A DNA stretch of 64,000 bases from JADKIH01 sp031417395 (GTDB lineage Bacteria; Bacteroidota; Bacteroidia; AKYH767-A; 2013-40CM-41-45). Made by a program: the position numbers and the translations under genes. The notes under the pieces are model-generated. The model searched no databases. It saw nothing but the letters and a program-made list of their open reading frames with translations, and was not told where the DNA came from. Every line of letters starts with the position of its first letter. Positions within the stretch are counted from its first letter, which is position 1. Positions 42,890 through 51,960 of this stretch are shown here, one piece after another. The stretch spans positions 1-64,000 of the forward strand of contig JANOVM010000026.1 of NCBI GenBank assembly GCA_031417395.1, in the 5' to 3' direction.

Positions 42890-43495
42890 ATGAACGGACA
42901 ACACTATAGTATTCGCCCCGAAAAATCCTACTTCATGACCCTTACAGTTGTTGATTGGATAGATGTTTTTACAAGAGTTAATCATAAAATGTTGCTTATA
43001 GATTCTTTAAAGTATTGTCAAAAAGAAAAGGGATTAAACATTTTTGCCTGGTGCCTGATGCCAAGTCACCTTCATCTAATCGCAAATACAAATGCGAAAT
43101 TTGAACTTTCAGATGTCATGAGGGATTTCAAAAAATATACGTCCAAAAAATTGGTTGAGCAAATTCAAGTGGAGCCTGAGAGTAGAAGAGCGTGGATGCT
43201 TAATCGATTTGAATATGCAGGGAGGTATAATAATAAAATTAAGTATTTCAAATTCTGGCAGGATGGAAATCATGCTATTGAAGTGTATAGTGAAAAAGTT
43301 ACCTGGCAAAAAATAAATTATATACATCAAAATCCTGTTGTCGAAAGGATAGTTTTTAAAGAGGAGGATTATCTTTTTAGTTCAGCGAGAAATTATTATA
43401 ATTTACCTTCTGTTTTAAACATTGATTGTATAACACCACCGGTAATTACCGCAGGTATGCCTGGATTTTACAAAAATGGATTTGATGAAATTTGA
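42890..43495 (+). CDS. REP-associated tyrosine transposase (RAYT)
   Basis: 201 residues from the ATG at 42890 (MNGQHYSIRPEK); a TTG at 42869 would add 7 residues. Y1-transposase (HUH) fold: the HxH metal motif is H60-L-H62 in WCLMPSHLHLIA, and the catalytic Tyr is probably Y144 in INYIHQNPVVERIV, the hallmark of RAYTs. Single-strand DNA nicking and joining at REP palindromes is the known family activity. Surrounded on both sides by REP-like palindromes and the only mobile-element gene in the window. Both catalytic motifs are intact, so it may be active. Confidence 0.92.
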   Translation: MNGQHYSIRPEKSYFMTLTVVDWIDVFTRVNHKMLLIDSLKYCQKEKGLNIFAWCLMPSHLHLIANTNAKFELSDVMRDFKKYTSKKLVEQIQVEPESRRAWMLNRFEYAGRYNNKIKYFKFWQDGNHAIEVYSEKVTWQKINYIHQNPVVERIVFKEEDYLFSSARNYYNLPSVLNIDCITPPVITAGMPGFYKNGFDEI

Positions 43496-43500
43496 TACGA

Positions 43501-43534
43501 GGATTGCAAACCGATAGCTATCGGTTTGTAATCC
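43501..43534. repeat. Long palindrome after the RAYT gene
   Basis: A 34-bp near-perfect palindrome (GGATTGCAAACCGATAG against CTATCGGTTTGTAATCC, one G-T pair). Its first 26 bp duplicate 42333-42358 exactly, so the RAYT cassette is bounded by direct copies. It starts 5 bases after the RAYT stop and could also terminate it. Confidence 0.85.
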
Positions 43535-43550
43535 GCGTAAACTACTTCCC

Positions 43551-43700
43551 CCGCTGTGCAGGATTTGTAAACAGTACCGCTGTGCAGGATTTACTGCTGT
43601 GCAGGATTTTCCCGCTGTGCAGAATTTGTAAACAGTACCGCTGTGCAGGATTTTCAATCCTGCTCTAAATAATTGCGGATTTGTAATCCGCGTAAACTAT
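43551..43700 (+). repeat. Five tandem REP-like units
   Basis: CCGCTGTGCAGGATTT or a close variant begins at 43551, 43577, 43594, 43612 and 43638. The first and fourth share GTAAACAGTA tails. The last unit is complete, with hairpins GCAGGATT/AATCCTGC (43645-43663) and GCGGATT/AATCCGC (43675-43691). The tract ends 3 bases before the stop codon of the inositol-phosphatase-family gene. Confidence 0.88.
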
Positions 43701-43703
43701 TTC

Positions 43704-44504
43704 TCAACCACCACCAAATTTCGATTTAACCACATTTAAAAACTCTCCGGCAATATGAGCATTCGTAGCAATAACCTCCTCACCGAAAATGAAATTATCC
43801 GCACCGGAAAAATCAGTAACAATGCCACCTGCTTCTCTCACCAGTAAAACACCACCTGCCACATCCCATGAATTCAATCCATATTCATAAAATCCTTCAA
43901 ACCTTCCACAGGCTACATAAGCAAGATCAGCGGCTGCTGAACCGAGTCTGCGTAAGCCATGTGTATTGCGCATGCAGTAGTCGAAAATTTCCATGTATGG
44001 TTTCATGCGTTCATACTTGTGATAGGGGAAACCTGTAGCAAGAAGTGAATCGGAAAGTGTTTTTATTCCGGAAACATAGATTCTTTCACCATTTAAATAG
44101 GCCCCGCCGTTTTTCCATCCATAAAAACATTCTGAAAGATTTAATTCATGAACGACACCAATTACCATTTCATTGTCTTTCATTAAACCAATACTGATAC
44201 AAAATATTGGCATTCCATGAATGAAATTAGTAGTACCATCCAAGGGATCTATTATCCAATTGTAGATAGGCCCTCTTGAAGTTGAAGTGTTTTCTTCTGT
44301 AATGAATCCGGCATCGGGGAGAATTACTTTTAATTCTGCAACAAGCATTTCTTCCGACTTCTTATCAACGTATGAAACAAGATCGTTGTGGCCTTTTTTC
44401 TCTATGAAGCTGTCGTTAAATTTCTTTCTTTCTTCCAGAATGAATTTGCCGACTATGCTTGTCAGTTTTGTGACTTCAAGACAAATTTCTTTATAATCCT
44501 TCAT
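43704..44504 (-). CDS. suhB: Inositol monophosphatase-family protein
   Basis: 266 residues. Metal-binding motifs are intact: EENTS, IDPLDGTTNFIHG and SWDVAGG. Dephosphorylates inositol-1-phosphate or related sugar phosphates using Mg2+; CysQ-like or other substrates are possible. The start overlaps the end of lgt by 14 bases, indicating cotranscription. Its 3' end abuts the REP-like repeats. Confidence 0.88.
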   Translation of the reverse strand: MKDYKEICLEVTKLTSIVGKFILEERKKFNDSFIEKKGHNDLVSYVDKKSEEMLVAELKVILPDAGFITEENTSTSRGPIYNWIIDPLDGTTNFIHGMPIFCISIGLMKDNEMVIGVVHELNLSECFYGWKNGGAYLNGERIYVSGIKTLSDSLLATGFPYHKYERMKPYMEIFDYCMRNTHGLRRLGSAAADLAYVACGRFEGFYEYGLNSWDVAGGVLLVREAGGIVTDFSGADNFIFGEEVIATNAHIAGEFLNVVKSKFGGG

Positions 44505-45654
44505 TGGTTTTTACTTTTTTCCGAAAATAAAATATGCCGAAAATTCCGGTAAGGATTAAAATAAGCGAAATTAATTGTGCCTGTGAAAAATCGATGCCCA
44601 ATAGATGATACTTTGAATTGATTCTGATTTGTTCAATCAAAAATCTTTCAATGCCGTTAAAAAGCAAATACCAGGAAAAAAGTGCCCCCGGAATATTTAT
44701 TCTTTTTCGCATCGACCACAAAACAAAAAACAAACCAATGCAAACAATACTTTCATAAAGTGGCGTTGGAAAAACACTTTCTGCCAGCTGATAACAATGA
44801 TTACCGGTGCAGCCATCAATTGGAATTCCTTCATTGATTACATTATTGGGATAGCGATAACTCCAAAACCAATCAGGTAAAAAATTCAAGAAAGAAGGTT
44901 TCGGTAAATTATTTACTATTCCCCAGTCACCATCACCGGATAGCTGACATCCCAGTCTTCCTGTTCCATACGCTAACATTAACCCCGGTGCATTAGAATC
45001 GCAAAGCTCGAGAGGAGGGATGTTATTTTTATTTCCATACCACAATACAACTATAGCTCCCACGATAAGTCCGCCATACATGGTCAGTCCGCTTCCGCTG
45101 AAAAACATGCCGAAAGGATCGGCTGTGAAATCGCTCCAGTATTCCAGCAGGTGGAAAATTTTAGCACCCAGCAATCCCCCTAAAGCAGAGGCCATGGTAA
45201 TTTCCGAAACAAGTTGATGAGGATAAACAAGTTTTTCTGAAACTTCAGGCACTTTTAATTTAACCTTATTTTTCTCTCTGTATTTTAGAAATACAAACAA
45301 AGCACCAAGTAACAGACCTCCTGCAAGGTTCCCCTTTAGGGATAATATTACTTTTTGAGGATTTTCAAGAAATTCTACATGGTTAAAGAGTACATAAACA
45401 ATCTTAAATCCAATAAGAAAGCCATAAATGCCATTCCAGAAAAGTTCTCCTGCAGAAGCTGCTTGGCCTAAAATTTCTTTTTGTAGAAGAGGTTTTAGTC
45501 GGCCCATTTTTTCTTTTCTTTTAAGCTCCAGACCAAGTGTGTAAGCTGCAAGTAAAAAAGAAATAGCCACAAGGGTTCCAAAAGAAGGAGGGAAAGAGGC
45601 TGTAAAATGAGTTCCGAAAAAATCGTTTATTAGATCAGAAATGCCTGGATACAT
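44491..45654 (-). CDS. lgt: Prolipoprotein diacylglyceryl transferase
   Basis: 387 residues, longer than the roughly 290 of the E. coli enzyme because of an extra N-terminal and loop region. About seven membrane segments. The family signature GRLGCQLSGDGDWG is at 232-245, and HQLVSEITMASALGGLLGAK (146-165) includes the conserved H-x-x-x-E region. Transfers diacylglycerol to the lipobox cysteine at the inner membrane. Two lipoproteins are predicted in this window (MsrA and the M13 peptidase). Confidence 0.92.
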   Translation of the reverse strand: MYPGISDLINDFFGTHFTASFPPSFGTLVAISFLLAAYTLGLELKRKEKMGRLKPLLQKEILGQAASAGELFWNGIYGFLIGFKIVYVLFNHVEFLENPQKVILSLKGNLAGGLLLGALFVFLKYREKNKVKLKVPEVSEKLVYPHQLVSEITMASALGGLLGAKIFHLLEYWSDFTADPFGMFFSGSGLTMYGGLIVGAIVVLWYGNKNNIPPLELCDSNAPGLMLAYGTGRLGCQLSGDGDWGIVNNLPKPSFLNFLPDWFWSYRYPNNVINEGIPIDGCTGNHCYQLAESVFPTPLYESIVCIGLFFVLWSMRKRINIPGALFSWYLLFNGIERFLIEQIRINSKYHLLGIDFSQAQLISLILILTGIFGIFYFRKKVKTNEGL

Positions 45655-45702
45655 AATGTGTTTTTTGAATTAGTAAATTAATAAAGAAAAAAAATAGATT
45701 GA

Positions 45703-47022
45703 TCAGGCTTTTATTTCTGCTGCTTCGTCGGTTGAGATAAAACAATCAGCGGATTCAATTTTTAATTTAACCGGAAAATTAACAAGCGTTCGGTCGTAAG
45801 GCCTTGTAACTCTAATGTAATTTTCTGTATAACCGGACATCTGTTCATTTTTATTTTCTTCTTCAAAAAGAACAGTGAACGTTTTGTCCATATTTTCTCT
45901 GTAGAATTGATTTCTTTTTTTCTCTGAAAGAATACGAAGCATTTTATTTCTTTTTTTTCTTTCAGCATACGGTACTGTTCCCGGCATGGAAGCAGCTTCT
46001 GTATTTGGTCTTTCAGAATATGTGAAAACATGTAAATAAGAAATATCCAAATCTTGAATCAAACGATATGTCTCCAGAAAATCCTCTTCTGATTCCCCGG
46101 GAAAACCAACAATAACATCAGCCCCAATACAGGCATGAGGCATAAGCGCTTTAATTTTATGAACTCTTTGGGCATAAAGATCTTTTTTGTACCGCCTGTG
46201 CATCAATCCAAGTACTTTATTGCTGCCGCTTTGAAGTGGCAGATGAAAATGAGGTGCAAAACGATTGGATTGAGAAACAAAGGATATAATTTCATCGCTT
46301 AACAAATTCGGTTCAATGGATGAAATTCGAAATCGCTCTATGGAATCAAGGGCATCAAGATTTTTAATTAAATCTAGAAAACTGCTTTTATGTTCTTTGG
46401 AATGACTGTTGAAAATTCCATAATCACCGATATTAACTCCGGTGAGTACTATTTCCAGAATTCCTTTAGAAGCAAGTTCTTTCGCTTGAGTAATAATATC
46501 CTCTATAGAAGCGCTTCGGCTTGCTCCACGAGCCAAAGGAATGGTACAATAGGAGCAAGGGTAGTTACAACCGTCCTGAACTTTTAAGAAAGCACGGGTT
46601 CTATCACCAAAAGAATAAGCAGGATGAAAAATATCAGCTTCATTAATGGTGCAGGAATGAATTTCAGCTTTATTCTTTTTGGAAAAGTCTGTGAGATAGG
46701 AAGGCAAATTAAATTTTTCTGTAGCCCCTAATACAAGATCGACACCGTCAATTTGTGAAATTTCTTCAGGCTTTAACTGAGCATAGCAACCAATGACAGC
46801 GATAAAAGTATCGGGATTATTCTGTAAGGCTCGTCTGACAATAGTTTTACATTCTTTATCTGCATTTTCTGTGACGGAGCATGTATTAATTACAACAACA
46901 TCAGCCCCCTCTTCAAATTCCAATTTTTTAAAGCCCGCGGATTTCAATTGCTTTCCAATAGCTGATGTTTCAGCGAAATTAAGTTTACATCCAAGGGTAT
47001 GAAAGGATACTGTCCGGTTCAT
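45703..47022 (-). CDS. mtaB: tRNA t6A37 methylthiotransferase MtaB
   Basis: 439 residues. N-terminal UPF0004 domain with cysteines C12, C48 and C79 for the second iron-sulfur cluster; radical-SAM domain with C152, C156 and C159 (CNYPCSYC); C-terminal TRAM-like domain. Converts t6A37 to ms2t6A in tRNAs reading ANN codons. Sequence TLGCKLNFAET places it with MtaB rather than MiaB or RimO. Confidence 0.92.
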   Translation of the reverse strand: MNRTVSFHTLGCKLNFAETSAIGKQLKSAGFKKLEFEEGADVVVINTCSVTENADKECKTIVRRALQNNPDTFIAVIGCYAQLKPEEISQIDGVDLVLGATEKFNLPSYLTDFSKKNKAEIHSCTINEADIFHPAYSFGDRTRAFLKVQDGCNYPCSYCTIPLARGASRSASIEDIITQAKELASKGILEIVLTGVNIGDYGIFNSHSKEHKSSFLDLIKNLDALDSIERFRISSIEPNLLSDEIISFVSQSNRFAPHFHLPLQSGSNKVLGLMHRRYKKDLYAQRVHKIKALMPHACIGADVIVGFPGESEEDFLETYRLIQDLDISYLHVFTYSERPNTEAASMPGTVPYAERKKRNKMLRILSEKKRNQFYRENMDKTFTVLFEEENKNEQMSGYTENYIRVTRPYDRTLVNFPVKLKIESADCFISTDEAAEIKA

Positions 47023-47065
47023 GCGCGAAAATAAAGATTTATTGTCCGATTAGCTAATTAGAGTA

Positions 47066-48172
47066 TTACTTATCCATAATTTTCATAAAACATGAAATTG
47101 GGTAATGATCGGACAGTTTTTCATTAAAGGTTTTAAATGCTGTAGATTGAATTTTTTTATCATGAAAAATATAATCAATTCTGAAAGAAGGAAAGGGACC
47201 GGCATAGGTTTTTCCTGAACCGCGACCACTTTCCCTGAATGCATCCTTCATATTCGAAGATAGTGTAGCATAGGTGTAGGACGAAGGAGTATCGTTAAAA
47301 TCGCCGCACAAAATGACAGGATAAGGGCTTGCATTCATGGAGTCTCGCAACGTTTCTACCTGCTTTGCTCTTTTCAGAAACGCACGTTTGAGTCGCCGTA
47401 GAATGTTGAGTCCTCCTTTCAATTCATCCTGTTCAATATCTTCTTTGTTAAGGTTTTCAATAAACTTATAATCGGACCAGGCGAAACGAATACTTTGCAG
47501 ATGTGTATTGAATAAGCGAATAGTATCTTCGCCAACTTTAATATCGCTTATGATTACTGTATTTGCACCTTTAGCCTGGAAATGTATAGCATCTTTTCCG
47601 ACAATTGGAAACTTGCTAAAGGTGGCAATTCCCCAGTGGTCTGTTTTACGAAGGGTAAAAGTATAATCAATTTGCGAAAATGGAGTTTGTAGATAGGTGA
47701 TTAATGTATCTTCATTATTGAAAGAAGTGTTTTTTTTGTCTGAAGAATAAAATTCCTGAAAACAAATTATATCCGGATTTTCTTTTTTTAGAAATTCAAA
47801 AATGTTTTTTCGAGTTTCTTTATTATGAAACCAGTTGTATAAATTAAACAGCCGGACGTTGAAAGACATAACTTTAATGTAACCATTTTTCGTGAGGTTT
47901 ACTTCTTTATCAGATGAAAAATTTAACTGAACAATACTTGTTATTCTGCCAATGCTTAAAAGAATCATGAGCATCGACAGAAACACTCTTTTGTTTCGGC
48001 CAATTATCCAATAAATTACATAAATAATATTTAAGACAAAAAGTATTTCAAAAGCTAAACCAAACAAAGCCAGCCACCAGATTTTTCCTGGACTAACATA
48101 AGCTGCAAGCAGTGAAAGAGCCAGTCCGGCAGCTGCAAGAATATTAGTAAGCCAAACTATTTTCCTGAACAT
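47066..48172 (-). CDS. Membrane-anchored endonuclease/exonuclease/phosphatase
   Basis: 368 residues. Three hydrophobic N-terminal segments (about 5-90) anchor it; the remainder is an EEP domain with the expected motifs: VMSFNVRLFNLY, CFQEFY, DTIRLFNTHLQSIR, CGDFNDTPSS and SDHYPI. The family hydrolyses phosphodiester bonds in lipids or nucleic acids; substrate unknown. Part of a leftward run with the rhomboid genes. Confidence 0.87.
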   Translation of the reverse strand: MFRKIVWLTNILAAAGLALSLLAAYVSPGKIWWLALFGLAFEILFVLNIIYVIYWIIGRNKRVFLSMLMILLSIGRITSIVQLNFSSDKEVNLTKNGYIKVMSFNVRLFNLYNWFHNKETRKNIFEFLKKENPDIICFQEFYSSDKKNTSFNNEDTLITYLQTPFSQIDYTFTLRKTDHWGIATFSKFPIVGKDAIHFQAKGANTVIISDIKVGEDTIRLFNTHLQSIRFAWSDYKFIENLNKEDIEQDELKGGLNILRRLKRAFLKRAKQVETLRDSMNASPYPVILCGDFNDTPSSYTYATLSSNMKDAFRESGRGSGKTYAGPFPSFRIDYIFHDKKIQSTAFKTFNEKLSDHYPISCFMKIMDK

Positions 48173-48204
48173 TCAATGTGATTTTCATCGGGTCGAATAA
48201 ACAT

Positions 48205-49083
48205 TTATTCCTCCTTGCTGACTTTAAATAGAAAATTTTTTTCTTCCTGGGTAAGACTGCCGTAACCGGATTTACTTATTTTATCAAGTATTTCGTCCAT
48301 TCTTTCCTGTTTAGCTTTTTTATCGAGTATAAATTCCTCGTCCATCTTTTTCTTTTTGTGTGCAACCTTCATTCTGCTTCCGGAGAAAAAACGATCGAAA
48401 AAGTTTGTGAGCCAGGCAGTTAGATCCTGCCCTTTTTGAAGTCTTTTAATATAAATAAAACCGTAAAGTGCTCCACCCAGATGAGCTATATGTCCACCTG
48501 CATTGGAACCGCTTACATTGACAAGATCAAGCAGAATAGAAGCAAGCGCAATCCATTTTAAAGATACTGCTCCAAAAAAAAGAAGATTAATTTTATAATC
48601 AGGAACCAGAGTAGCAGCTGCAACGGTAATTGCCAGAACACTTGCTGAAGCTCCGAGTGCATATGCTGAAGGTAATGAGCCTGAAAAAAGCGGAAATAAA
48701 TTATATGCAGCAATAAAGAAAATAGCTCCTGAAAGTCCCCCGATTAAATAGGTATTTAATAGTTTTTTGTTGCCAAGATATTCCTGGAAGATCCGGCCCA
48801 TCCAATACAGCCAAAGCATATTAAATAATATGTGACTTATTTCCCAATGAAAGAACATATAGGTAATAATGGTCCAGGGCTTTGTAATGAAAAGAGAAAG
48901 GCTCGCCGGTATGGATAATACATCGGCGACATCGACAAACTCAAAAATAGGAGCCAAGAAGAGTCTTGAAATAGCATTGACAATCCGCAGCACTAAAAAA
49001 AGACCAATGTTAATAATTAATAGCCGCTGCAACGTATCGGAAATACGAACTTGTGAACGAAGATTTTTTAGCGGTGAATTCAT
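48205..49083 (-). CDS. Rhomboid protease, with C-terminal tail
   Basis: 292 residues, six membrane helices followed by a soluble basic tail (about 225-292) seen in Bacteroidota rhomboids. Catalytic Ser sits in LGASASVLAI, so the usual GxSG reads GASA; catalytic His is in HIAHLGGALYG. Intramembrane serine proteolysis is expected if the altered motif is tolerated. 8 bases separate it from the upstream rhomboid gene. Confidence 0.85.
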   Translation of the reverse strand: MNSPLKNLRSQVRISDTLQRLLIINIGLFLVLRIVNAISRLFLAPIFEFVDVADVLSIPASLSLFITKPWTIITYMFFHWEISHILFNMLWLYWMGRIFQEYLGNKKLLNTYLIGGLSGAIFFIAAYNLFPLFSGSLPSAYALGASASVLAITVAAATLVPDYKINLLFFGAVSLKWIALASILLDLVNVSGSNAGGHIAHLGGALYGFIYIKRLQKGQDLTAWLTNFFDRFFSGSRMKVAHKKKKMDEEFILDKKAKQERMDEILDKISKSGYGSLTQEEKNFLFKVSKEE

Positions 49084-49090
49084 AACATTT

Positions 49091-49921
49091 TCAAAATTGA
49101 TCGTCTCTTCTTTGTTTATATTTACTTCTCCAAAAAAGGATAATTATAATACCGGTTACTAATCCGCCAAGATGTGCAAAATGCGCAACGTTGCCACCGC
49201 CTCCTGTTATGCCTGAATACAATTCAATTACACCGTATAGAACAACAACATATTTAGCTTTAACCGGTATGGCAAAGAATAAATAGAGAAGGCTGTTTGG
49301 AAATAACATTCCATACGCCAGAAGAACACCGTATACTGCTCCTGAAGCACCAATTATCACAGGAGCATTCAGAAGCTGTGTCATCATTTGAGAAGCATAA
49401 GAAATACTCTCTGTTGGAGATAAACCATTTGTATTAACCGCATCATAAAGCTCCTGTCCATACCTGTATTTAAACGCTTCAGTATTCAGTATATTGGTCA
49501 TTTGAGCTGTAGATTCAGCATTAATATACGATTTTAAAAATGATATTTCCGGATTTAACTGATAATAAACAATTGCATAATGTGCCAAAGCCGCGCCCAG
49601 ACCGGTAAGTATGTAAAAAATCAGGAAACGTTTGCCTCCCCAAACGTTTTCAACGGCACTTCCAAACATGTACAAAGCCAGCATATTCAAAAGTATATGC
49701 ATGATACTGGTATTATCGTGCATGAACATGTATGTAATGAATTGATAGGCTTTGAACTTTTCAGACGAAATGTAATGCAAGCCTAAGACATCTATTAAAT
49801 CTACCCCTTTTTGCATTAATATCATGGTTGCCAGGTACATGATACCATTGATAATGAGTAAATTCTTCACTACTTCTGGCAATAAGCGATATCCTGTGGG
49901 ACGGTAATTTTCGTAGCTCAT
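49091..49921 (-). CDS. Rhomboid-family intramembrane serine protease
   Basis: 276 residues, six membrane helices. Canonical catalytic motifs: IGASGAVYGVLLAYG for Ser and HFAHLGGLVTG for His; the conserved HMFMHD-like region is YMFMHDNTSIMHILLNMLAL. Cleaves membrane-protein substrates. The tandem arrangement with the following rhomboid gene suggests cotranscription. Confidence 0.92.
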   Translation of the reverse strand: MSYENYRPTGYRLLPEVVKNLLIINGIMYLATMILMQKGVDLIDVLGLHYISSEKFKAYQFITYMFMHDNTSIMHILLNMLALYMFGSAVENVWGGKRFLIFYILTGLGAALAHYAIVYYQLNPEISFLKSYINAESTAQMTNILNTEAFKYRYGQELYDAVNTNGLSPTESISYASQMMTQLLNAPVIIGASGAVYGVLLAYGMLFPNSLLYLFFAIPVKAKYVVVLYGVIELYSGITGGGGNVAHFAHLGGLVTGIIIILFWRSKYKQRRDDQF

Positions 49922-49990
49922 AATTGCTGGATAAGTTCAGCCGGGTTAAAGTTGCTTAAGTTTTGCAATTCCGAAAAATGGCGAAATTTA

Positions 49991-51775
49991 TTAACTGAAA
50001 TGGCCTTCTATGAAAGCGGTTTTCAACAAAATCATAAACGGCTTTCCCCCATAGTTTCTTTGAGGATCTTCCATTTTAAGGATTTCCTTTACCATCATTT
50101 TCATCTCTTGAGCATTCAAAAGTGAGTTTTTTCTTATGGAAATGCTTTTGGCCAGCGAGCGGGCTATTTTATCAGGTAATCCTGTTGAAAGGGAACTGGA
50201 ATTATGTTTAAATTGTTCAACCATGGATTCCAGAATATCTTTTACTTTTCCCGGGTCTACATCAGAAGGAATTCCATGAATAATGTAGCTATTGGGACCG
50301 AATTCCTGAATGTCAAAACCAAGATTCCGTATTTCAATAATAATTTCTTTTACCAATTCATTATCCCCGGGCGAAAAAGAAATGGTTTGAGGAAAAAGAC
50401 TTTGTTGAGTAATAACTTCTGAGGAACCCAGTTGATGGAGGAATCGCTTATAAAGAATAATTTCTCTTGCAGCAGCAATATCAATGACTAAAAGGCCATC
50501 ATCTTGTGGACAAAGAATAAAATTCTTCATTTGAAATACCTGAAGATCTTTTTCTTCGGGGGCGAATAAAGTTTCATTAGTATTGATTTCAAAAGCTTTT
50601 TCAATAGTTCCTGATGAAACATCTTTTTGGCTTTGCCAACCTGCTGCAGCAATTTTTTTATTATCGGAATCAAAAGGATTGAAACCGGTATTGATGGTTA
50701 AAGCCGGCTTGGGAACAGCCTGGAAACGCATATTGTAAGGTACATCAAAAGATTTTTCATGCTCAAAATTAAGGGTTGGCGAAACACTGTACATTCCTAA
50801 AGATCGTTTCACAGCAGCCCGCACTATGGCATAGATGGAACGTTCATCATCAAATTTTATTTCTGTTTTTGTGGGATGAATATTTACATCGATTCGGGAA
50901 GGATCAATTTCTATACAAAGCCAATAGGAAGCAAAGCTATCGTGGGGCAAAAGCTCTTCATAAGCTTTGGTAACGGCATGGTGCAGATAACCGTCTTTTA
51001 TAAAACGTTTATTGACAAAAAAGAATTGTTCGCCGCGTGTCTTCTTGCTGAATTCGGGTTTTCCAATAAAGCCGCTGATGGTTAGGAGGGAAGTAACTTC
51101 TTCAACGGGAACAAGCCTTTCATTGTAAACGCTGCCATTAATGGCAACGATACGCTGCCGAAAATTTGACGAAGCCAGCCGGAAAATATCAATTCCATTC
51201 TGATTGAGAGCAAACGATATTTCAGGATTGGCATAAGCTACTCTTTCAAATTCGTCTATTATATGCCTGGCTTCAATAGAATTTGATTTCAGGAAATTTC
51301 GCCTTGCAGGAACGTTATAAAAAAGATTTTTTATGGAAATTGAAGTACCGCCAGGAACACCTGCAGGCTCTTGTTTTTTCATTTCATTTCCTTCAATTTC
51401 AATATAGGTGCCTAGTTCATCTTCGTGGCGGCGGCTTTTTATTTCTACCTGTGAAATCGCAGCTATGGAAGCAAGTGCTTCTCCGCGAAAACCCATTGTT
51501 AGTATTGAAAATAAATCTTCAGCGTTGCGGATTTTAGATGTTGCATGCCTTTCAAAAGCCATTCTGGCATCCGACGGACTCATTCCTGAACCATCGTCGA
51601 TTACCTGTATAAGTGTTTTCCCGGAGTCTTTAATAAAAACTTCAATGCGTTTACTACGCGCATCAACTGCATTTTCTAAAAGCTCTTTTACTGCAGAGGC
51701 CGGCCTCTGGATTACCTCTCCCGCTGCTATTTGATTGGCAACAGCATCCGGTAATAGCTGAATAATATCAGGCAT
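49991..51775 (-). CDS. mutL: DNA mismatch repair protein MutL
   Basis: 594 residues. The N-terminal GHKL ATPase is intact (IAAGEVIQRPASAVKELLEN, VIDDGSGM, GFRGEALASI). The C-terminal dimerisation domain is present, but the endonuclease motif normally reading DQHAxxE is here IDIAAAREII (about residues 431-440), and the late motif reads YGGKPFMI instead of the HGRP type. The protein therefore probably lacks intrinsic nicking activity, unless a homologous site was missed. Couples MutS to downstream repair. Starts at a normal ATG. Confidence 0.93.
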   Translation of the reverse strand: MPDIIQLLPDAVANQIAAGEVIQRPASAVKELLENAVDARSKRIEVFIKDSGKTLIQVIDDGSGMSPSDARMAFERHATSKIRNAEDLFSILTMGFRGEALASIAAISQVEIKSRRHEDELGTYIEIEGNEMKKQEPAGVPGGTSISIKNLFYNVPARRNFLKSNSIEARHIIDEFERVAYANPEISFALNQNGIDIFRLASSNFRQRIVAINGSVYNERLVPVEEVTSLLTISGFIGKPEFSKKTRGEQFFFVNKRFIKDGYLHHAVTKAYEELLPHDSFASYWLCIEIDPSRIDVNIHPTKTEIKFDDERSIYAIVRAAVKRSLGMYSVSPTLNFEHEKSFDVPYNMRFQAVPKPALTINTGFNPFDSDNKKIAAAGWQSQKDVSSGTIEKAFEINTNETLFAPEEKDLQVFQMKNFILCPQDDGLLVIDIAAAREIILYKRFLHQLGSSEVITQQSLFPQTISFSPGDNELVKEIIIEIRNLGFDIQEFGPNSYIIHGIPSDVDPGKVKDILESMVEQFKHNSSSLSTGLPDKIARSLAKSISIRKNSLLNAQEMKMMVKEILKMEDPQRNYGGKPFMILLKTAFIEGHFS

Positions 51776-51870
51776 CTTCCCACAAAATTTTCACCCGCTA
51801 ATTTCCGAATTTTTATTAGAAGTACCATCATATTTGATGTTTTTTCTTTGATTGCAGTACGGTCATTTTT

Positions 51871-51960
51871 TAGTACTTAGTACTTAACACTTTGCATTAA
51901 TACTCCATACTTTACCATTTCATCTAAGTACTAAGTACTAAATACTAAGTACTACTTAAG
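51871..51960. repeat. AGTACTT heptamer palindrome
   Basis: Left part (51871-51887) begins AGTACTTAGTACTTAA; right part (51924-51960) repeats AAGTACT four times in opposite sense and runs over the msrA stop codon. 7-base period. Same unit as 28397-28441. Confidence 0.75.

Noticed and set aside
43551..43700. Repeats considered as a CRISPR array
   Set aside because: Units are adjacent or separated by 0-10 bases with no unique spacers of constant length and no cas genes; the REP-like hairpin design fits better.
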